Assembly: GCA_964437425.1 (NCBI GenBank)
Contig: CAYTGO010000025.1
Location: 1-42,128 of the forward strand
Length of the DNA stretch: 42,128 bases
Reading direction: 5' to 3'
From: Scalindua sp964437425
GTDB lineage: Bacteria > Planctomycetota > Brocadiia > Brocadiales > Scalinduaceae
Below the pieces are notes generated by a model. The model was not told the DNA's origin. It ran no database searches and was given only the letters and a program-made list of their open reading frames with translations. The position numbers and the translations under genes were made by a program. Shown in pieces: positions 16,296 to 25,070 of the stretch (its first letter is position 1; each line of letters opens with the position of its first letter).

Positions 16296-17834
16296 ATGAT
16301 TATAGAGAGCTTCATTAAGACTGCAAAAAAAAATTTCAATAGAGTAGTTCAGGAAGATTCAACCGGGATGTCCCTGACATTTGGCCAGACGCTTACTGCA
16401 GGTATTCTTCTGTCCAAGCATGTTCGCAACTTTGAAGGTGAGAATATAGCTCTTGTTTTTCCTGCTTCTGTGGGAGGCGCTTTGGCGTTTATTGCCACGA
16501 CGTTGTCAGGTAAAACACCTGTTGGTTTGAATTTTATTGCAGGCAAGGACGAGCAGGAGTGGGCAATGAAGACTTGTGATATAAAAACTATTTTTACTTC
16601 ACGAGTGTTTGTCCAAAAGGCGGGAATTGCTGAGGACCAGAGGATGGTTTTCATTGAAGATATAAAGGAAAAGACATCCAAGCTCGAAAAAATGCTGACT
16701 TATTTCTCATGTAAGTTTAAGTCGAGCCAGTCCTTGATTCAAGAATTTAAAGAGTTTGATGCACCTGATAAGGCAGCCATAATACTATTCACTTCGGGAT
16801 CTGAATCCCATCCAAAGGGTGTTCCTCTGACAAACAAGAATATTTACATGAGTATCCAGGCTTTCAGTACGGTCTTTCAGCCAAATCCGGAAGACAAGGT
16901 GTTAGGTACCTTGCCGTTTTTTCATGTATTTGGTTTTGTTGTATGTCTCTGGTTGCCATTGATAATGGGGATGGGAGCTGTCTTTCATCCAAATCCTACT
17001 GATTATGAAAGACTTGGTAAAATTGTTCAAAGATATTGTGTTACAATGCTGTTAGGGACTAGCACGCTTTATAGAGGATTTATGAAAAGGTGGAAGCGTG
17101 AGCAGGTGTCGAGTGTTCGGCTGGCATTTGCAGGAGCAGAGAAGTTAAGTGAAAGCGTCAGAGAAAAATTCAATGAAAAACTGGGTATTACCATCTTTGA
17201 AGCCTACGGGACTACAGAAAGCTGTTCTTGTATTACAGTGAATTATCCAAATGATTTTTGTCACGGAAGTGTTGGGAGGATTATGCCGAATGTTGAATGC
17301 AAAATAGTGAATACTGAAACTTATGAAGAGTTGCAGCCGGGTGAAGAGGGTTTAATATGCATTAAAGGTCCCAATGTTATGGACGGATATTATAAGGCAC
17401 CTGAATTAACCAGCCAGGCATTTCACGACGGTTTTTATATCACCGGTGATATAGGTAAATTTGAGAGTGGGTTTTTATATATTACTGATCGTCTTAAAAG
17501 ATTTGCCAAGATTGGGGGTGAGATGATCCCATTGACACCTATAGAAGATAAATTATCACATGTTCTGGACCAGCATGCTGAAAATGAAAAAAGAAGTTGT
17601 GCTGTCACAAATATTCCTCATGCACAAAAAGGTGAGCAACTTATTGCTTTTGTTGTTGATGCAGATCCGGATAAGATTTCACTTAATAGAGGGCTCGATC
17701 AAGCCGGTTTGCCAAAGTTGTCTCAACCTGACCATTACATGTCAATAGACGCCATACCCATGCTTCCATCAGGCAAAGTTGATTATAAAAGTATTAAAAA
17801 AATTGCTATTGAGAAATTTGTACAGGCTGCCTGA
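16296..17834 (+). CDS. AMP-forming acyl-CoA/acyl-ACP synthetase, Aas-like (512 aa)
   Basis: This is an ANL-superfamily adenylating enzyme. The P-loop-like signature is ILFTSGSESHPKGVPLTNKNI (LFTSGSE near residue 163), then FEAYGTTESC, YITGDIGKF, DRLKRFAKIGGEMI and the C-terminal catalytic Lys in LPSGKVDY. The DRLKRFAK-GEM motif and overall shape are closest to the synthetase half of the Aas acyltransferase/acyl-ACP synthetase, but the acyltransferase half is absent. It probably activates a fatty or other carboxylic acid for membrane lipid recycling. A TTG at 16287 is also in frame; the ATG at 16296 with AAAGG about 12 nt before it is preferred. It starts 16 nt after the rhodanese stop. Confidence 0.9.
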   Translation: MIIESFIKTAKKNFNRVVQEDSTGMSLTFGQTLTAGILLSKHVRNFEGENIALVFPASVGGALAFIATTLSGKTPVGLNFIAGKDEQEWAMKTCDIKTIFTSRVFVQKAGIAEDQRMVFIEDIKEKTSKLEKMLTYFSCKFKSSQSLIQEFKEFDAPDKAAIILFTSGSESHPKGVPLTNKNIYMSIQAFSTVFQPNPEDKVLGTLPFFHVFGFVVCLWLPLIMGMGAVFHPNPTDYERLGKIVQRYCVTMLLGTSTLYRGFMKRWKREQVSSVRLAFAGAEKLSESVREKFNEKLGITIFEAYGTTESCSCITVNYPNDFCHGSVGRIMPNVECKIVNTETYEELQPGEEGLICIKGPNVMDGYYKAPELTSQAFHDGFYITGDIGKFESGFLYITDRLKRFAKIGGEMIPLTPIEDKLSHVLDQHAENEKRSCAVTNIPHAQKGEQLIAFVVDADPDKISLNRGLDQAGLPKLSQPDHYMSIDAIPMLPSGKVDYKSIKKIAIEKFVQAA

Positions 17835-17933
17835 TTTGTTTATGATAATACCAGTTTTTGTATATTGCTAACGGTGGGAAGGAATATACCCTTTTGATAT
17901 ATTAAGGAAGGAAATATTCTAATTGGATAGTGT

Positions 17934-17961
17934 CCTCCCATAACGTTTTTGTTATGGGAGG
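17934..17961. terminator. Stem-loop between convergent genes, possible bidirectional terminator
   Basis: CCTCCCATAAC (17934-17944) pairs perfectly with GTTATGGGAGG (17951-17961) over 11 bp, with a six-nt loop. It sits between the convergent acyl-synthetase and ompH genes, where a two-way terminator is expected. Neither side has a T-run, so classical intrinsic termination is doubtful; it could instead protect mRNA 3' ends. Confidence 0.5.
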
Positions 17962-17997
17962 AGGTAAGTTACACTTGTACTACTTTTTCATACCGCA

Positions 17998-18615
17998 TTA
18001 CTTAGCACTTGCTTTTTCTTGTTGGTAACTAGAGTTCATACGTTCTGTTACGGCTTGTGTAATGTCAATAGCACTTGAATTGTACAAGACTGTTCTGATT
18101 CCTATCTTAAACTGAAGATCAGAAAGCTGGTTGCTTTGTAAGTTCGGTTTTTCCTTCTTTATTATAACACTGTAGTTTCCTTCTTTGCCGAATGAATTAA
18201 CTTCTTCAATTATCTCTTCATATATCACTTCAAAGGCATTTTTGTACTTCTTCGTGAGTTGGTTTTCAGCAAATTTAGCATATCCCTCAAGCTCTACGTT
18301 TTTTTTCTCCAGTATTTCGATATTCGTATTTCGTTCTTCACTTCCTAAATCCAGCAACTGTGTCTCTTCGTTTAGGTCAATCATTATTTTCTTCTTGCTC
18401 TCTATCTCTTTTTTGAATTCCTCTTCGGTGTCCTTTAATTGTTGATCAAGATCAATTCTTTTGGCGGATTTGTCAAATATTTCGTTTATGTCAACAACAC
18501 CGATTTTGAATCCTTCCGCTTTAACATCTTGTGGCATGCTGCTAAAGGCTACAATGCATACAAAAGAGAAGACAAAAATTGTTAAAATTCGATATTTAAT
18601 AGATATTCTGTTCAT
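17998..18615 (-). CDS. OmpH/Skp-family periplasmic chaperone (205 aa)
   Basis: A signal peptide (residues about 1-33, ending QDVKA) is followed by the OmpH start IGVVDINEIFDKSAKRIDLD and a long coiled coil rich in Lys and Glu (about 55-130), then a short beta-forming end. The length and layout fit Skp/OmpH, which holds unfolded outer-membrane proteins in the periplasm. This is one of the signs of a diderm cell. The gene lies 33 nt after the Yip1-family gene and is probably co-transcribed with it. The usual partners (bamA, lpxD) are absent here. Confidence 0.85.
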   Translation of the reverse strand: MNRISIKYRILTIFVFSFVCIVAFSSMPQDVKAEGFKIGVVDINEIFDKSAKRIDLDQQLKDTEEEFKKEIESKKKIMIDLNEETQLLDLGSEERNTNIEILEKKNVELEGYAKFAENQLTKKYKNAFEVIYEEIIEEVNSFGKEGNYSVIIKKEKPNLQSNQLSDLQFKIGIRTVLYNSSAIDITQAVTERMNSSYQQEKASAK

Positions 18616-18648
18616 GATTATTCATCACCTTTCATAAAAATAAAAAAT

Positions 18649-19185
18649 TTAAGCTGGTTTTGGTAAAACTTTAAAGAAGGAGAAGATTGTCAAAAGAATT
18701 GCAATCTGGACAAACAAGCCAATTAAACAAACGATGACAGCACGCACCATTCCCTTATAGTCAAGAGCTTGCTTTACGGCAATAATCATTGCAACTAACA
18801 TCCAGACGGTAGCAACCGGGAAAACAAGTTTCTCTACTCCCGGGAAGACACCAAATACTCGAATTAAGCCAGGTGCACTTGCAAATCCTATGGTTCTCAA
18901 TAATTCTCCAACATTAGATTTGGTTTGAGGTTCCGGTAGGAATTTAGTACCTATGAAATATATGATAAACGCCCAAATGTACCATCCTACCAATCCCATG
19001 ACAGTTCCCATTGCAACTCCTAACGCTCCACCCTGTGATATGCTTCCAACTCCAGCTGCGATACCGGAGAGAATTACGACAAGCATAGCCTGGCGCATTG
19101 CGCTTCTATCAGCCTCAACTTCTTCATAAAGCTGGACATCTAGTTTTGCTGCCCTAAAGGTTCTATTTATCAAACTGCCACTCAT
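18649..19185 (-). CDS. Yip1-family integral membrane protein (178 aa)
   Basis: A soluble N-terminus (LINRTFRAAKLDVQLYEEVEADRSAMRQA) leads to five likely membrane helices, with the Gly-rich VGSISQGGALGVAMGTVMGLVGW and the conserved FLPEPQTKSNVGELLRTIGFASAPGLIRV. That pattern is typical of bacterial Yip1/YIP1 proteins, whose function is not established. It is the first gene of the pair with ompH. GGAGAG lies seven nt before the ATG. Confidence 0.8.
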   Translation of the reverse strand: MSGSLINRTFRAAKLDVQLYEEVEADRSAMRQAMLVVILSGIAAGVGSISQGGALGVAMGTVMGLVGWYIWAFIIYFIGTKFLPEPQTKSNVGELLRTIGFASAPGLIRVFGVFPGVEKLVFPVATVWMLVAMIIAVKQALDYKGMVRAVIVCLIGLFVQIAILLTIFSFFKVLPKPA

Positions 19186-19491
19186 TTTCTCTCCTTATAA
19201 CCCTTGTGAATTGTAGAATTAGCTTCATTTGAAATGCAATTACATAACAAATAGTCGCATAATTTATATCAAATCACAGTAGCCATTACCAATGAATAAT
19301 GTGCTATTATACATTATTCGTGTTGTTAAGATCACCACATATGAATCTTTTTTCTTGTGGAAATGATTAAATACCATATTATTGATTCTACCGTAATCTA
19401 TAGTTGCTGGAAGGATTTGTATAGCAGTACATTAGTGTGCAGAAAGAATTATGTAATGCATATACTACTTTTGGAAAAATGAGGTGAATAA
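19186..19491. other. Divergent intergenic region with a 9-bp dyad
   Basis: These 306 nt separate the minus-strand Yip1 gene from the plus-strand glycosyltransferase-like gene. GAATAATGT (19294-19302) and ACATTATTC (19311-19319) form a perfect 9-bp inverted repeat around an eight-nt AT-rich centre, a candidate operator or hairpin. I saw no promoter with two good hexamers and no small gene. Confidence 0.45.
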
Positions 19492-21624
19492 GTGACACTT
19501 TCTACAGACGATATAATAAAAGCTTATCATGATATTCTTAGTTGCCTCATAGGTGATGGACTTGGAAATGGGGCTTGTGGGATAAATATTGTAGAGCAAT
19601 TTCAGCCGAAAGATAATAGTCGTGAGGCAATTCCCAGAAACGTCAATGCTGCATTTTTGATCTCTCTTTCAGGAGATGGGCATTCCAGGTGTGCTGCGGC
19701 CGTGGAGTATCTGGATGAGATAGAGAATGATCCCCTCTGGACAAATCTTGTCACATTCTATAAAGAAGGGCTTGGCTTGTTGTTAAAGGAGTTTCAGGAT
19801 TTCTGTTCCAATAACAATAATGGTGTAGAGCGGGTTGAAGTGTTTGTGGCTAAATTAGCACAACAAGAAAACCATCTCTCCTTTCCTCAATCAATTCAGG
19901 AGGATATCTGGAAGCTATTTCATCCTGAAGCAACTGATATCCTGGATAATAAAGAGCGCCAGGCAGATAATCTTAGAAGTAAGCGCAAAATAGAGATAAC
20001 TAATTTAAATTCCAAACCGATAAAAAACGTATCACAAGATGTTATTTTTACGTCGAATGCTCTAATAACTATTCCGCCTGCCGGAAGAAAATTTAAAGAC
20101 CTTGGTATAAAACCAGGTTTGTGGAATGCCCTTGAAGAGGTTGTGCAGGAGGATCAGGTTTTCTGGTATGACCATCCTGTTCAGATAGGTGTTGAACCGG
20201 ATAGAAATGAGATTCTGTATGGCCTCCATCATCTGTCTGAATCACTTCTTTATGAGAAGAAATTAGAGAATGCAGGGAAAGAGGATGAGTTAACTGTTGT
20301 ACTATCGGCATCTGTTACACACGAGGGATTGCAGGGGATTGTGAAGGAATATATCGAGTCTGAATTGGAGAAATCCCATGATCTGCCTGGGCTCAAAGTA
20401 TATCTATTTACCGAAGCGGAAACTGCCGAATTAATCCATGAGATTCTCGTTCCTGCAGCAAACAAGTATTTTGGAGATATAAAGGATGCAGCATCTCTCT
20501 TAAGAGAAGTTGTGGGTGTTAATGGGAAATATGGAAGACACTATAGCTTCCTCAAGGCTGTTACCGCATTCTGGCAAGTCCTTGTAGATCCTGATAAAAA
20601 AGCGACGTTTAAGATTGATCTTGACCAGGTTTTTCCACAGGAAAATCTGCTTGAGGAAACGGGAAAGACTGCGTTTCAGCATATGATGTCTCCTCTTTGG
20701 GGCGCTGAAGGCATTGACTCTCAGGGGAGTCCTGTTTATCTCGGTTTGATGGCAGGTGCACTGGTAAATGAAAAAGATATCAGCACTTCACTTTTTACAC
20801 CGGACGTAACATATCCATCTCCGCCTTTCTGGGGTGAAGATAGTGTTTTCTGTAGTAAGATACCACAGGCCTTATCTACTTTATCCGAGATGATGACAAG
20901 GTATAGTAATGGGGATATTGATGGTGACAATTCTTGTATATCAAGAGTACATGTAACTGGTGGTACTAATGGAATATTAATTGATGCCTTGAGAGAGTAT
21001 CGTCCTTTTACTCCAGTGTTTATTGGAAGAGCTGAAGACCAGGCTTATATTATGTCTGTTTTATTTCCCAGAGAGAGTGAGCCGGTTCTGAGGTATTTCC
21101 ATAATGATGGTTTATTAATGAGGCACGATAAACATGCATTTGCCGAAGAAGCTATTAAGGCGGCGGCCATAGGGAAGATAGTGGGTGACTACGAGAGAAT
21201 ATTGTTCTTCTCTGGTTATGCCGGAATACTTTCATCAGAGGTGGATGATGTTAAAAATGTAATAGATCCGTTTACAGGGAGTTTTGTAAGTCCTCTTTCT
21301 CATAATCTTGCATATCTTCGTCTTGCACTCAAGGCAGCAGAGTTCTTTGCAACAAAAGGTGAAGAGAGTGAATATAAAGGTTTCGCGCTTGTTGAGACTG
21401 GAAGCAGGAGATTGCGTGCTTGTGTCCGGGAAGTGTCCATGGGAGATGGAAATGGACTTAAGGAAAGGTATGAAAGAGAGCAAAAAGCCTGGGGACTTTA
21501 TTATGATATTCTTGACAAAATTGAGGATGCCCTGAAGGAAGGGGACCAATTTGCTATAGAATTGCGAGAAAGGGCTAAAAAACTAGTTCATAATGCCCGC
21601 GTCATTACAGGTAAAAATTCATAG
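19492..21624 (+). CDS. Uncharacterised glycosyltransferase-like protein (710 aa)
   Basis: I do not recognise a named family with confidence. The protein looks cytoplasmic, without signal or membrane segments. Several pieces resemble GT-A glycosyltransferases: a Rossmann-like strand LTVVLSASVTHEGLQGIVKEYI (near 265), a DxD-type motif in FKIDLDQVFP (near 370), an acceptor-side region (SPLWGAEGIDSQGSPVYLGLMAGALV, near 405) and GRAEDQAYIMSVLF (near 515), like the ED motif of family 2. The first 200 residues are unlike known domains. The start is GTG at 19492 with GAGGTG about six nt before it. clpX follows closely, and an upstream in-frame extension of clpX overlaps it. The role is guessed from motifs only; a nucleotidyltransferase or sugar-binding enzyme remains possible. 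Confidence 0.5.
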   Translation: MTLSTDDIIKAYHDILSCLIGDGLGNGACGINIVEQFQPKDNSREAIPRNVNAAFLISLSGDGHSRCAAAVEYLDEIENDPLWTNLVTFYKEGLGLLLKEFQDFCSNNNNGVERVEVFVAKLAQQENHLSFPQSIQEDIWKLFHPEATDILDNKERQADNLRSKRKIEITNLNSKPIKNVSQDVIFTSNALITIPPAGRKFKDLGIKPGLWNALEEVVQEDQVFWYDHPVQIGVEPDRNEILYGLHHLSESLLYEKKLENAGKEDELTVVLSASVTHEGLQGIVKEYIESELEKSHDLPGLKVYLFTEAETAELIHEILVPAANKYFGDIKDAASLLREVVGVNGKYGRHYSFLKAVTAFWQVLVDPDKKATFKIDLDQVFPQENLLEETGKTAFQHMMSPLWGAEGIDSQGSPVYLGLMAGALVNEKDISTSLFTPDVTYPSPPFWGEDSVFCSKIPQALSTLSEMMTRYSNGDIDGDNSCISRVHVTGGTNGILIDALREYRPFTPVFIGRAEDQAYIMSVLFPRESEPVLRYFHNDGLLMRHDKHAFAEEAIKAAAIGKIVGDYERILFFSGYAGILSSEVDDVKNVIDPFTGSFVSPLSHNLAYLRLALKAAEFFATKGEESEYKGFALVETGSRRLRACVREVSMGDGNGLKERYEREQKAWGLYYDILDKIEDALKEGDQFAIELRERAKKLVHNARVITGKNS

Positions 21625-21760
21625 CCTGAATACAGGCGTACAATGGGCAAATCGAATTCAAAAACCCAAAATAACTGGATTTGTAAGTGGATTTTTGTTA
21701 ACATTTGTCCCAATATATTTTATTAAACAACTCAAACGATATATAGGCGGAGAAAGAGGA

Positions 21761-23011
21761 ATGGACAAAAAGGCCAGGGATAAAAAAGGTAAGTCTATGT
21801 CATGCTCCTTTTGCGGTAGGAATTATAATGTTGTCAAAAGATTAATACAGGGTGACCGCAATGTATACATTTGTAACGAATGTATTGAAGCTTGCTTCAC
21901 TCTTATACAAAAAGATAAAGATAGGGCCTCTTCTGATATAAAAAGAAAAATACCAACTCCAGCATATGTCAAGGATCGTTTAGATGAATATATCATCGGG
22001 CAGGAAAGTGCAAAAAGGGTATTAGCTGTAGCGGTTCATAATCACTATAAAAGATTGGCTTCAGGAATTACCGATGATGGTGTCGAACTGGAAAAAAGTA
22101 ATGTCCTTCTTGTTGGTCCCACGGGCTCAGGAAAAACATTGTTGGTTAAAATTCTTGCAGGAATTCTTGACGTGCCGTTTGCTATTACTGACGCGACTAC
22201 TTTTACTGAAGCCGGCTACGTTGGTGAGGATGTTGAGAATGTCCTTTTAAGATTGCTGAGGGATGCTGATTTTGATGTGGATCGAGCACAGCAGGGAATT
22301 GTCTATATAGATGAGGTAGACAAGATTGCAAGAAAGGATCAAAGCGCGTCAATTACGCGAGATGTCTCTGGTGAAGGAGTACAGCAATCACTACTTAAAA
22401 TGTTTGAGCAGTCTATCATCAATGTACCTCCACAGGGCGGAAGAAAGCATCCGGAGCAGAAATACATACAAATGGACACGAAGGATATTCTGTTTATTTG
22501 TGGTGGAACCTTTAGTGGTATAGAGGAAATAATTAAAAAAAGGATAGGAGAGAAGGCAATCGGATTTGGTGCTACGATGGATCAGGCTGTGAATAAATCT
22601 ACCGGTGAAATTCTTTCTGAAATTGAAATGAATGACTTAATCGAATATGGCATGATTCGTGAGTTTATTGGCAGACTTCATGTTCTCACAACGCTCATGC
22701 CGCATAGTCGGGATGATTTGATCAGAATTATGCTGGAGCCTAAAAATGCTATCGTTAAACAGTATCAAAAGATATTTGATATGGAAAATGCAGTCTTGGA
22801 ATTTCCAAAAAAAGGCTTGGAAGAAATAGGCAAAATGGCTTTGGAGAGAAAGACAGGGGCCAGGGCATTGCGTTCTATTTTTGAGGGTTTTATGCTGGAT
22901 GCTATGTTCGATTTGCCTACAGAAGGAAAAGGGGCAACTTATGTAGTGACGCCAGAAGTTGTAGCAGGGGAAACATCCCTTGTGCCGAAAAAACTACGCA
23001 AGAGTGCATAA
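21761..23011 (+). CDS. clpX: ATP-dependent Clp protease ATP-binding subunit ClpX (416 aa)
   Basis: The N-terminal zinc domain has its four cysteines at 15, 18, 38 and 41 (CSFC, CNEC). The AAA+ core shows YIIGQESAKRVLAVAVHNHYKR, Walker A GPTGSGKT near 119, the pore loop region GYVGEDVENVL, Walker B IVYIDEVDKIA, DVSGEGVQQSLLKM, the RKH-like loop PPQGGRKHPEQ, and the sensor 2 KTGARALRSI. I chose the ATG at 21761 because GGAGAAAGAGG precedes it; an in-frame upstream extension to 21593 overlaps the preceding gene and has no ClpX-like sequence. The length then matches the family. ClpX unfolds tagged proteins for ClpP; neither clpP nor tig is adjacent, which is unusual for clpX. Confidence 0.97.
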   Translation: MDKKARDKKGKSMSCSFCGRNYNVVKRLIQGDRNVYICNECIEACFTLIQKDKDRASSDIKRKIPTPAYVKDRLDEYIIGQESAKRVLAVAVHNHYKRLASGITDDGVELEKSNVLLVGPTGSGKTLLVKILAGILDVPFAITDATTFTEAGYVGEDVENVLLRLLRDADFDVDRAQQGIVYIDEVDKIARKDQSASITRDVSGEGVQQSLLKMFEQSIINVPPQGGRKHPEQKYIQMDTKDILFICGGTFSGIEEIIKKRIGEKAIGFGATMDQAVNKSTGEILSEIEMNDLIEYGMIREFIGRLHVLTTLMPHSRDDLIRIMLEPKNAIVKQYQKIFDMENAVLEFPKKGLEEIGKMALERKTGARALRSIFEGFMLDAMFDLPTEGKGATYVVTPEVVAGETSLVPKKLRKSA

Positions 23012-23387
23012 TGTGGCTTTATTTCATGACTGATAGCAAAATCTAATTCGTACCTCTCAAGAACTAAATAGTAGTCATAAAGTATTTTTTCAAATAGTTC
23101 GTTACTACTATCTCTCTCTATGTATTCATCCCAAACTAACTCACTCGCATTCCCACTCTTATTTGATGTTGAATTGGGAAGGCAGTATGTTAAAATCTCA
23201 CTTAGTCCGGTTTAGTTCTGGAACTATTTGCTTTGTTTAAGTGTTTATTATTTCTGAGTTTATATTATGTTTCAGTTGCTCTGTATGTAGCGAGAGTTAG
23301 TTCTCAGAGAATGTAAATGCTACCTGAAGGAAATGCAGAAACATACATTCTTATAAAAGACTTAAAATCTTTTAAAGGTAGTGAACT
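23012..23387. other. Intergenic region after clpX
   Basis: These 376 nt contain the candidate promoter at 23169-23196 and a leader of about 185 nt before the membrane fusion protein. On the minus strand about 65 codons are open from near 23215 down into clpX, but without a start codon or ribosome-binding site; I do not call a gene. No terminator was seen after clpX. Confidence 0.4.
23169..23196 (+). promoter_or_regulatory. Candidate sigma-70 promoter for the RND efflux genes
   Basis: TTGAAT (23169-23174), a 16-nt spacer and TAAAAT (23191-23196). The start of transcription would be near 23203, leaving a long leader before the ATG at 23388. Confidence 0.45.
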
Positions 23388-24872
23388 ATGAAATCAAAAT
23401 TCATCATCAGAATAGGCTTCATCTGTGTAGGTGTTGTGGCAGTCGCTTTTCTGATGTTGAAATTAACGGCCTGGAAAGATTCACCTGATGCATATCTTAA
23501 AGATTCGAAGAGTGATACAAAAATCTACTATGGTTCACAGGTAGGTAACTTACAAAGAAAAGATCGAAATATTGAAAACAGACATAAGGTATATTCCGGA
23601 AATTACAGGAAAGATTATGAGGCTGTCCCTGTAGAAGCAATACGGGTTAAAAGGAGCAATATTGAGATTTTCTTAGTTAATAATTGTACGCTTGAACCTG
23701 AGAAACAGGTTGATGTAGTCGCAGAAACCTCCGGTTCTGTATTAAACATCTTGGTGGAAGAAGGTGACTATGTGCAGTCCGGTATGCCACTGGCTAAACT
23801 TGATGATGATGAAGCCCTGTTGGCACTCAGAGAGGCAAAATTAAAGAAAGAGAATGCTGAAAGAGTTTACGAAAGTTCTTTGAATAATTTCAATGAAAAT
23901 ATTATCAGCAAAGACGAATTCGAAGACAAGAGATTTCAGCTTGAGATTGCGACAGTAGAGCTTGAAAGAAAACAGTTAGAATATGAATATACCACAATTG
24001 AGTCTCCCCTTGATGGTGTCATTGTGGAAAGGAGTATAGAAGAAGGCTACTACATAGAGAAGGACCAGATGGTGTTTAAGATTGCAGATTTTGATCCAAT
24101 ACTGGCTAGGATTTATATTCCTGAGAAGGATATTAACAAGGTCGTGGAAGGGCAAGTAGCAAGGGTTATTTCTGAATTCATGCCCGACATAGAATTTAAG
24201 GGAAAAGTAAAAATGGTAAGCCCGGTTGTTGATCCTGAAAGTGGCACGGTAAAGGTAACAATAGAGATGGGAGACTTGTCAGGCGGTGCTTTGAGGCCGG
24301 GGATGTTTGCCTCTGTTTTTACAATAGTAGATCAACATCAGGATGCCTTGTTAATACCAAAGAAAGCGCTGATCCTGGAGGCAGAAGCCGATGAGGTTTT
24401 TGTTGTTAGAAATTTTGTTGTTTTGAGTGTCAATCCTGACGTAGTTAAAGGTTTGGCTTTGGGTGACAGTGCTGAATGTAAGCAAAAAAGAGATGGTTCA
24501 TCACTGCGTGGGAATATTGTGGATATCTCCGTTAGTCATGATGATAAATCAATATACAATATTACAATTGAAGCGATAGAGACTCTAAGTGGAGATATAA
24601 GTCAAGAATTTGAAAAGGTCTCTTTCTATAATAATCATGACGATTTAGTCTCAGAGATAGAAAATATTAGTTTTGATATAGAGACCAGGGCGTTTAAGAC
24701 AAAAATAACACTTGGTTTTAAAGAAGGTAATTATATCGAAGTACTAACCGGCCTCGGAGAGGGAGACAGAGTTATTACTGTCGGACAAGATGACGTTGGT
24801 CACGGTGCAGATGTTGCAATTATTAACGAAGAAAAAGAGGATGGCACAACGGCGGTATTGGGGCCACCATAG
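23388..24872 (+). CDS. RND efflux membrane fusion protein with an extra internal domain (494 aa)
   Basis: A signal/anchor helix (IRIGFICVGVVAVAFLMLKL) is followed by an unusually long polar spacer and then the HlyD/AcrA-type body: lipoyl half-motifs VDVVAETSGSVLNILVEEGDYVQSGMPLAKLDDDEALLA, a short coiled-coil hairpin (about 145-200), YTTIESPLDGVIVERSIEEGYYI, and the beta-barrel (IYIPEKDINKVVEGQVARVI ... GTVKVTIEMG). The membrane-proximal domain begins at LIPKKAL (near 324) and ends with LGFKEGNYIEVLTGLGEGDRVITVG. Between them, about 95 residues (345-440) are inserted and look like another beta-barrel. It couples the inner-membrane pump to an outer-membrane channel. No outer-membrane factor is encoded nearby. 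Confidence 0.92.
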   Translation: MKSKFIIRIGFICVGVVAVAFLMLKLTAWKDSPDAYLKDSKSDTKIYYGSQVGNLQRKDRNIENRHKVYSGNYRKDYEAVPVEAIRVKRSNIEIFLVNNCTLEPEKQVDVVAETSGSVLNILVEEGDYVQSGMPLAKLDDDEALLALREAKLKKENAERVYESSLNNFNENIISKDEFEDKRFQLEIATVELERKQLEYEYTTIESPLDGVIVERSIEEGYYIEKDQMVFKIADFDPILARIYIPEKDINKVVEGQVARVISEFMPDIEFKGKVKMVSPVVDPESGTVKVTIEMGDLSGGALRPGMFASVFTIVDQHQDALLIPKKALILEAEADEVFVVRNFVVLSVNPDVVKGLALGDSAECKQKRDGSSLRGNIVDISVSHDDKSIYNITIEAIETLSGDISQEFEKVSFYNNHDDLVSEIENISFDIETRAFKTKITLGFKEGNYIEVLTGLGEGDRVITVGQDDVGHGADVAIINEEKEDGTTAVLGPP

Positions 24873-24934
24873 AAAACAGATAGATTATCACATCAATTAT
24901 TCATCATAACAAACTATGATTCAGGATTTAAACA

Positions 24935-24998
24935 TTGCGATTTAGAAACCCTGGCAACGAAGCTTTGGCAAGCCCGAAGGAAAATCCTAAAATCGCAA
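24935..24998. repeat. Imperfect inverted repeat between the two RND genes
   Basis: TTGCGATTTAG (24935-24945) pairs with CTAAAATCGCAA (24987-24998) with a single bulged base. The interior holds CTGGCAACGAAGC and TTTGGCAAGCCCG, and AAATCCTAAAATCGCAAATC-type low-complexity follows. It has the look of a dispersed intergenic repeat rather than a gene control site; it lies in the 198-nt gap between the fusion protein and the pump. Confidence 0.4.
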
Positions 24999-25070
24999 AT
25001 CTAAAATCTTTCTTTTCTGCTTTCATCACAGATTACAATTTATGCTTAAAAAATATTAGGAGTATCGATA

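Noticed and set aside
21593..21760. 56-residue N-terminal extension of ClpX
   Set aside because: It overlaps the preceding gene, has no ClpX-like sequence, and the ATG at 21761 has a good ribosome-binding site.
23024..23215. Minus-strand open stretch of about 65 codons after clpX (…WDEYIERDSSNELFEKILYDYY…)
   Set aside because: It reads like plausible protein but has no start codon or ribosome-binding site and simply runs on into the antisense of clpX. It may be a gene remnant; it is not callable.
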